From: Isoetes taiwanensis
Lineage: Eukaryota > Streptophyta > Lycopodiopsida > Isoetales > Isoetaceae
Direction: 5' to 3'
Assembly (NCBI GenBank): GCA_021234155.1
Contig: JAJEKV010000103.1
Coordinates: 498,001-562,000, forward strand
DNA: 64,000 bases
The notes under the pieces were generated by a model. That model ran no database searches. It was not told the origin of the DNA and saw only the letters and a list, made by a program, of their open reading frames with translations. Each line of letters starts with the position of its first letter. The first letter of the stretch is position 1. Positions 57,926 to 64,000 of this stretch are shown piece after piece. The translations under genes and the position numbers were made by a program.

Positions 57926-58144
57926 ATTTCCTTACATTCCGTTACATTCTAGAACATTCTAAAACTTATTAGAACAATTTAGAACTTTCTGGAAGAATTT
58001 TCTTAGATTCCCCCTAGATTTTCTTATGTTCTAGACTAGAATATTCTAGAACTTTCTTGAACTAGCTAGAATGTTAGTCTATTTTATCTTAATGGAACAT
58101 TACCCTTAAGTATATTTGAAATATAAATTGTTCATAAAATTAAT

Positions 58145-58212
58145 GCTTGGTCTAGTAGTTAGAATGGGGGGCTGGGGGGTTAATAGCCAGGGTTCGAATC
58201 CCCCACACAACA
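58145..58212 (+). ncRNA. tRNA-derived module, unit 2
   Basis: A-box-like TGGTCTAGTAGTTAG and B box GGTTCGAATCC at 58191-58201, near-identical to the unit 3 copy. Confidence 0.55.
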
Positions 58213-58564
58213 TAAAAATTTTAAAGGCCTTTTCCTAAAGAATGAGCATTCAACTTGGGCCGTAGGATCTTGGACCCGATCAAGGGTCAAGATCTCACCA
58301 CGTGACAATATTAAAGCAAAACATGAGCCAGATCTATTACATATAATTCCCAAAGTCATGTGCACCGTAAGATATGTGCCAAGCCACGTGAGCCATAAGA
58401 TCTCAGATCGACGATCGGGGATCGGATCATGTGCAATAAAAAGATATGTGCCAAGCCACGTGAGCCATAAGATCTCGGATCGGCGATCGGGGATCGGATC
58501 CGTGCAAATAGATATGTGCCAAGCCCGTGAGCCATAAGATCTCGGATCGATGATGGGGATCGGA

Positions 58565-58620
58565 TCTAGTGGTTAGAAGCGAAATTTGGGGGGTCAATGG
58601 CGAGGTTGAATCCCCACACA
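58565..58620 (+). ncRNA. Truncated tRNA-derived module
   Basis: TCTAGTGGTTAGAAGC followed by a damaged B box GGTTGAATCC. It arose from an internal partial duplication in unit 2. Confidence 0.45.
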
Positions 58621-59783
58621 ACATAAAAATTTTAAAAGCCTTTTCCTAAGGGATGAGCATTCAACTTGGGCGTGGGATCTTGGACCCGATCAAGGGTCGA
58701 GATCTCCTGCGTGACAATAATTAAAGCAATATGAGCCATAGGATCTATTACATATAATTCCCAAAGTCATGTGCACCGTAGGATATGTGCCAAGCCATGT
58801 GAGCCGTAAGATCTCGGATCGGCATCGGGATCGGATCAACCTAGGCTGTAGGATCGATTACATATAATTCCCAAAGCCATGTGCACCGTAGGATGTGTCC
58901 CCAAACAAGCGTGGTAGTAGGATCTCGGGCCAAGCGATCGAGGATCGGATCAGCACGGGCCGTAGGATCGCTTACATATAATCTGGAACAAACTCCTAAG
59001 CCATCTGGGCCGTAGGATACGTCCCAAAGCCACGTGAGCCGTAGGATCTCGAATCAACGGCCGGATCCAGGAGGACAAACATAAGAACATATATATCCGA
59101 GTTTTAGCATGCTCCTATGCTGCAAGTTCTTGTCGTGCCCTACATTCTAAAAGAATCTTTTAAAAATACTCTAAATTCATAGATTCTCTAAGATTCTACC
59201 AAGGTTCTCTTGGAGGTTTCGTGGAGATTCCTCTAAATTTTATAAGATTCCCTCTAGATTCTATTAGATTTCCGTAGATTCTCCAAGATTCTATGAAGAT
59301 CCCCCTAGATCCCCTTAGATTCCCTTAGATCCCTTTAGACTTTATGAGATTGCCCTAGGTTCCCTTCCATTATATGAGATTCAAAGAGATTCTATAAAGA
59401 TTCCCCTAGATACTCTAAGATTTCATCAAAAAAATTTAGATTCCCTTAGATTTTATGAAGATTCTTTTAAATCCCCCAGATTTTAAGAGATTCCCTTAGG
59501 CTTGTAAATATTTTCCTAGATTCTCTTATATTTTATAAGATTTTCTTAGATTCTATTAGATTCTTCTGGATTCCTTTATATTCTAGAGCTTTTTATAACA
59601 TTCTAAGGTTTTCTGGAACATTCTAAAACTTTCAATATATTCTAGAACTTTCTGGAAGTATTTCCCTAGATTTCCTTACATTCCCGTAGATTCCCCTACA
59701 TTCTAGAACATTCTAAAATTTATTAGAACAATTTAGAACTTTCTGGAAGAATTTTTCTTAGATTCCCCCTAGATTCTCTTATG

Positions 59784-59851
59784 TTCTAGAACTTTCTAGA
59801 AGATTCTAGAACTTTCTAGAGCCTTCTAGAATATTCTAGAACTTTCTTGAA
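59784..59851 (+). promoter_or_regulatory. Perfectly phased heat-shock-element-like array, unit 3
   Basis: The same 68-base, 14-triplet TTC/GAA array as in unit 1, about 85-90 bases upstream of the tRNA-like module. Confidence 0.6.
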
Positions 59852-59934
59852 CTAGCTAGAATGTTAGTCTATTTTATCTTAATGGAACATTACCCTTAAG
59901 TATATTTGAAATATAAATTGTTCATAAAATTAAT

Positions 59935-60002
59935 GCTTGGTCTAGTAGTTAGAATGGGGGGCTGGGGGGTTAATAGCCAGGGTTCGAATCCCCCACACAA
60001 CA
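59935..60002 (+). ncRNA. tRNA-derived module, unit 3
   Basis: A-box-like TGGTCTAGTAGTTAG and B box GGTTCGAATCC at 59981-59991, with the conserved 43-base spacing. Confidence 0.55.
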
Positions 60003-60470
60003 TAAAAATTTTAAAGGCCTTTTCCTAAAGAATGAGCATTCAACTTGGGCCGTAGGATCTTGGACCCGATCAAGGGTCAAGATCTCACCACGTGACAATA
60101 TTAAAGCAAAACATGAGCCATAGGATCTATTACATATAATTCCCAAAGTCATGTGCACCGTAAGATATGTGCGAAGCCACGTGAGCCATAAGATCTCAGA
60201 TCGACGATCAGGATCGGATCATCCTAGACCGTAGGATCGATTACATATAATTCCCAAAGCCATGTGCACCGTAGGATGTGTCCCAAAGCAACGTGAGCCG
60301 TAGGATCTCGGACCGACGATCAGGATCAGATCAACCTGGACCGTAGGATCGCTTACATACAATCGGACACAAACTCCCAAGCCATCTGGGCCGTAGGATA
60401 CGTCCCAAAGCCACGTGAGCCGTAGGATCTCGGATGAACGGCCGGATTCAGGAGGACAATATATATATAT

Positions 60471-61518
60471 ATAAACTTGGCCTTAGCCTTATCCAAAAGA
60501 CTAAGCCATTCCAGACCATGGGCCCTGGAACTTATCAGTCCCTGGACATAGTCCAGGGGAGCCTTGGAAGTCCTTATACTAAACCTTTTATTTGATCCAC
60601 CAGGCATTATAGACCCATGCCAAATGCTTTAAACATTTTCAAGATTTTCTCGCCTGAAACCCCTAAGAAGACATATCCATGTTCTTCTCAAACAAAGCTC
60701 TAAAACTGTTATTCAATGTTTATTCTGCTTAATTTCCTCTGCTTAATTTTTTCTGTACTAGCATATCTCTCTTTAAATGCATTAAATGCATTCCTATTCA
60801 TTCATATACTGCATTCTTGCTTTTACATGATGTATAACTCAACAAAAATTCAAATGCATACCTAATGATACATGCTGCAATAAGAAAGCTTATCATAGTA
60901 GATAAAGAGCCCAAATTTCACTTCCACCTTCTGCTATATATTATTTATTTACAAAAGCTTAGTTTAAGTAGGTGTATCATGTTTTCAGAAATAATACCAT
61001 AATATGGCAGAAGCCATGAATTCTAAACCAGTAAAATACTCACTATATGTTTTCCTGCCACAATGTGGAACACTTGTTCTGTCCAGACCATAAAATCACC
61101 TGGAGTATGTCTGTATGAAACGAATTAACTTCATCTTTATGTAATCGAGAATGTTACCTTAAGCTTTGCAGAAAGCTTACAAAACCCATGTTACAGAATT
61201 TCTCTAAAATGCCTCATGACCTTCAGCAGTCAGCAAAATATTCCTTATGCTTCAATATCTTCCAAACATCATTCCATAAAGAGATTTGGAGATGCAAGAT
61301 TGGTTACCTGTAACCAAACAGACCCATATTAGCAATAATCTCGGTAATAGGGAGAGGGTTAACAGGTAAGCAATAATCCTGCATGGCTCATCGCCCTTCA
61401 CCAAATATGTACTTCAAGATCAATTTACAAGACTAAACAATACAACCCAAAAATAGAAATGCATTGTGGAAGCTGTCGTAATTTTCTCCTTGAATTCCAG
61501 CATTATTCAAACACTAAT
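60471..61518. other. No gene recognised
   Basis: A/T-rich sequence after a short (AT)n run. It may include 3' untranslated or intronic sequence of the minus-strand exon that follows. Confidence 0.3.
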
Positions 61519-61734
61519 TTACTCTAAGGTAACCTGATTAAGTTGTAGCTCCTGATCAGAGTCGTTCTCGCTTGATTCTCCATGTTGTTGTTGCATAAAA
61601 GTGTCTACCAGTTTTCGAATGCTAGTCCCAGCAGCATCCTTACTTCCCTCGATCTTTTGTGACATAAACTTGCTCATTCCACCACCGTTCTTGGCTGTAA
61701 ATACATCCTCAAGCTGAGCATGAATCTCCTTTGC
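61519..61734 (-). CDS. Probable last exon of an unrecognised host gene
   Basis: Reading from 61734 downward after an AAAACAG acceptor-like site, a 71-codon frame gives AKEIHAQLEDVFTAKNGGGM, SKFMSQKIEGSKDAAGTSIR, KLVDTFMQQQHGESSENDSD and ends QVTLE at TAA. Codon use and the helical, charged composition look like real coding sequence. I do not recognise the family. Upstream exons were not identified with confidence. Confidence 0.45.
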   Translation of the reverse strand, partial: AKEIHAQLEDVFTAKNGGGMSKFMSQKIEGSKDAAGTSIRKLVDTFMQQQHGESSENDSDQELQLNQVTLE

Positions 61735-61739
61735 CTGTT

Positions 61740-62290
61740 TTGCTTACCCTGGTGGTGCAACACGATCCGAGATGCCAGCTGCGGCCCTTATCAGATGCCG
61801 AAACAAGACAAATAGGCCTCGGTCTCAGCAAAAGCGTCAGATGCAGAATGCTCTTAATGGTGTTTCTGCCAGACCATGTAACCCTGCTTTACAGAATGAG
61901 CCGATTCTCCAGTTCGTAGTATGATGCTTGGAGCATCCATCTATGCTAGCAGCCATCTATTATTGGCTCCAAGAACAAAGCATTTTGTCCGAATGTTTCC
62001 AACAGCGGTAGCATGTTATTCCCACCGGGGCCAATCTATATATCATTTGTTCCGTGATCGGTCAGGTGCATAGCAGCGTGTAACTTCCATGATTTGGCTT
62101 TGCTAAACTAGGAAGCCAGCTATTTTTGGCAGGATAGCAAGTACCAGCTGTAGATAATGCTTGTATGGTGTTGGCTCCAGCTAAACCAGAGTTATCTGAG
62201 CTTTTTGACGATCCGCGACTAATTTCCATGATTTCATTTCGATCTGCCAGTACATGTGAACCCGCTGCCATGTTCAATTCTTAGGGTTGC
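61740..62290 (-). other. Possible upstream exons of the same gene, disrupted
   Basis: 62062-62277 opens with an ATG and reads NMAAGSHVLADRNEIMEISR, then SDNSGLAGANTIQALSTAGT. Further along, around 61950-62030, GGNNMLPLLETFGQNALFLE is followed by stops. These may be exons or pseudogene pieces linked to the 61519-61734 exon. The splice junctions are not clear. Confidence 0.3.
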
Positions 62291-63060
62291 GAAAATAGCA
62301 CCTGCGTTAGTGTCACGAACCCTAAAATGGGAACCGGGTTGTATTTCATTCATCTTGACATTTTAGTGGTTAATAGAATGTTAGTATACCATTGAATAAT
62401 TCCATTACCCATTCAACAATGGTAATTATGTTGTACATGATTATTTGCACAAATATAGGAAATAACCATTGTCTCCCATCCCCAATGCGATCGTCTACGG
62501 GTTATGACACCATATTACGCAAATAATCACCGGTGGTCAAACACTAGTGGTCTATGCTTTGGAGTCGGGTCCACGATTATGGGAGGCCAAGTCTGCTTTT
62601 GCCCATACATTACTCTTGTGCAGTAGGTTTAATATTGCTTCTTTTCACAGGAAAAAAAACCACATGTGCCCTTCTTTAACATAGAACATGTCCGTCTACA
62701 AATATTTTATTGCTAAGGTGCAAACCCTAGAAATGGGTTTTAAGCCTACGTAGTTAGAATGAGATGCAGATTGTATGCCATGTATCAAGCCCTTAGCCAA
62801 GTCTTAGAAAAAGAACCTGATTTTCCACGATCCTTTGATTTGAGAAAAACTTGAGTCGTAACACCTCTTTGAGTCCAATCACCTTATTAGGTAGCGGTTG
62901 GTCCATAAATGGTATGTTTTGGTAAATCAAAATCCTTTGCCATTTTCCCATGAGAAAATATCTTACATGGAGTGCAACAACAACCCGTATGTGTCAATTT
63001 TGCTCAAAAATATCGTTGCCACCATGCAACAATAAAATTTCATGTTTAAACATGCAAGTT
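62291..63060. other. Non-coding, possible LTR start
   Basis: TGTCACGAACCCTAAAATGGG at about 62312 resembles the start of a plant gypsy LTR, but no matching end or internal domain is present in the window. Otherwise nothing is recognised. Confidence 0.25.
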
Positions 63061-64000
63061 AAATTTCATGTAGCCTGCCCCTAGGCTGCAGAAAATTAAT
63101 TCCAGAAAATAGTATCCATTCTAGTTCCATCTTCCGTTAAAAAAAACCATTTTCTTTACCCTGAGGTGAACTTGGTTCGTTCCATAATCCAACTTCCAGT
63201 ACTACACCAGAGGGCATACTGCAAAACAAGCTTAGTTTCTGAAGAGCACAAGGAAAAATAATGGGTCCATTATTTTCCTTGCAAATGTTAGTTGTCCGAA
63301 AATCCTTTTGGGATGCTAAGGTCTATGTTACCCTATGGGTTTAGTCAGACGAGCCAGGCCTGCATCAAGTCTTATGCATGTCATTTTTACCATTATCTCA
63401 TGAGAACATACTTTACATGTTTCTGCAACACCATGTATACTACTTGCCTACGCATGCTCAATGCCCCTTCAAGTGCATCCGTTTACTCCATGTGCATGCA
63501 TGTTCATGTCTTTGTCTTCCATGCCCACATTCTTAAATATGTATGCTAAGCTCCAAAACTCAGTTTGTTTTACAAAATCTGGTCAACATTTATTTTGAGC
63601 ACTTCTGTTCTATTATACCAACTCCATAATTTTTGAACCAGTGGACCAGTTAGTCTAAAAGCTGAGCTTTTAATGCTTTCCAACACCCATATTTCATTTG
63701 CACCTAGCCCTAGGACAAAAAATTAATTCAGGAAAATAATATCCTAAAAATACTATGTGATCAAGTTACACATGTACTTGCCTCACATGTTCAATGCCCC
63801 TTCAAGTGCACCCGTTTACTCCATGTACATGCATGTTCATGTCTTTATCTTCCATGTCCACATTCTTAAATTTGTATGCTAAGCTCCAAAACCCGTTTGT
63901 TTCCCAAATTAAATCAAAATTTATTTTGAGTACTTCTGTTCTATTATACCAACTCCCATAATTTTTGAACAGTGGACCGGTTAGTCTAAAATCTGAGCTG
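63060..64000 (+). repeat. Direct repeats running off the right edge
   Basis: About 225 bases at 63446-63671 (CAATGCCCCTTCAAGTGCAT to GTTAGTCTAAAAGCTGAGCT) recur at 63777-64000 with about 90% identity by eye. The segment CCCTAGG..AAAATTAATTC.AGAAAATA.TATCC recurs at about 63069 and 63707. This is a tandem or dispersed repeat with irregular spacing, cut by the window end. Confidence 0.75.

Larger units (their letters stand above)
57190..59096 (+). repeat. Composite tandem repeat, unit 2
   Basis: It has the same order as unit 1 but is longer. It carries a LINE 3' end at 57759-57925, and its GATC-rich part contains a rearranged second partial tRNA-like module (58565-58620) with extra copies of the GGATC segment. 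The heat-shock-element-like array is shortened to about 35 bases near 58029-58062. Confidence 0.85.
59097..60470 (+). repeat. Composite tandem repeat, unit 3
   Basis: Starts CCGAGTTTTAGCATGCTCC and has the full order of modules, ending at AGGAGGACAATATATATATA. It lacks the LINE insertion of unit 2 and is closest to unit 2 elsewhere. Confidence 0.85.

Noticed and set aside
55717-60470. CRISPR-like array or working tRNA gene cluster
   Set aside because: Units are more than 1.3 kb, degenerate and eukaryotic. The tRNA-like modules lack a paired acceptor stem.

Overview
This is plant nuclear DNA, probably from a seed-free vascular plant (fern-like). The evidence is a PLS-type pentatricopeptide (PPR) gene on the 2.3-4.9 kb minus strand, a clean eight-exon PITH-domain gene with GT-AG introns at 34.7-36.7 kb, and a background of L1-type LINEs, Ty1/copia and chromodomain Ty3/gypsy fragments, microsatellites and a tRNA-derived repeat array. 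The fern assignment is inference; 'land plant' is much safer. Only a few genes look intact: the PPR gene, the PITH gene and one full-length two-ORF LINE at 17.4-21.6 kb. Most other coding signal is transposon debris with frameshifts.

Layout. 0-5 kb: PPR pseudogene and PPR gene. 6-6.9 kb: 3' end of a chromodomain gypsy element. 7.6-13 kb: a broken L1 (minus) carrying a nested 3'-end fragment of a second LINE family, then a longer 5'-truncated copy of that second family (plus). 15.7-17 kb: L1 ORF1 fragment. 17.4-21.6 kb: intact LINE. 21.7-24 kb: L1 ORF1/endonuclease fragment and another LINE 3' end. 24.5-31.5 kb: long, frameshifted L1 (plus). 34.7-36.7 kb: PITH-domain gene. 37-39.5 kb: copia remnants. 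41.5-42.5 kb: LINE reverse-transcriptase fragment split by an (AAT)n tract. 43.3-45.75 kb: decayed DDE transposase gene. 45.8-47.5 kb: low-complexity tracts. 47.5-54.9 kb: an unfamiliar segment of eroded genes, including an FCP1/NIF-like HAD domain, interspersed with CpG-rich short palindromes. 55-55.6 kb: LINE 3' end. 55.7-60.5 kb: three tandem copies of a 1.4-1.9 kb composite repeat with 10-bp-phased DNA, arrays matching heat-shock elements and a tRNA-like module. 61.5-62.3 kb: possible last exon of an unrecognised gene. 63-64 kb: start of another direct-repeat array.

Three points are most worth following. First, at least six LINE 3' ends share a terminal hairpin whose stem bases covary between copies, each followed by a different short tandem tail. 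Second, the intact LINE has ORF1 and ORF2 in one reading frame separated by a single TAG. Third, the 47.5-54.9 kb palindrome family includes one 133-bp intron filled by two near-identical hairpins, and the 55.7-60.5 kb array carries exact 14-unit heat-shock-element-like tracts just upstream of pol III-type boxes. Everything is read by eye; no database search or folding program was run.
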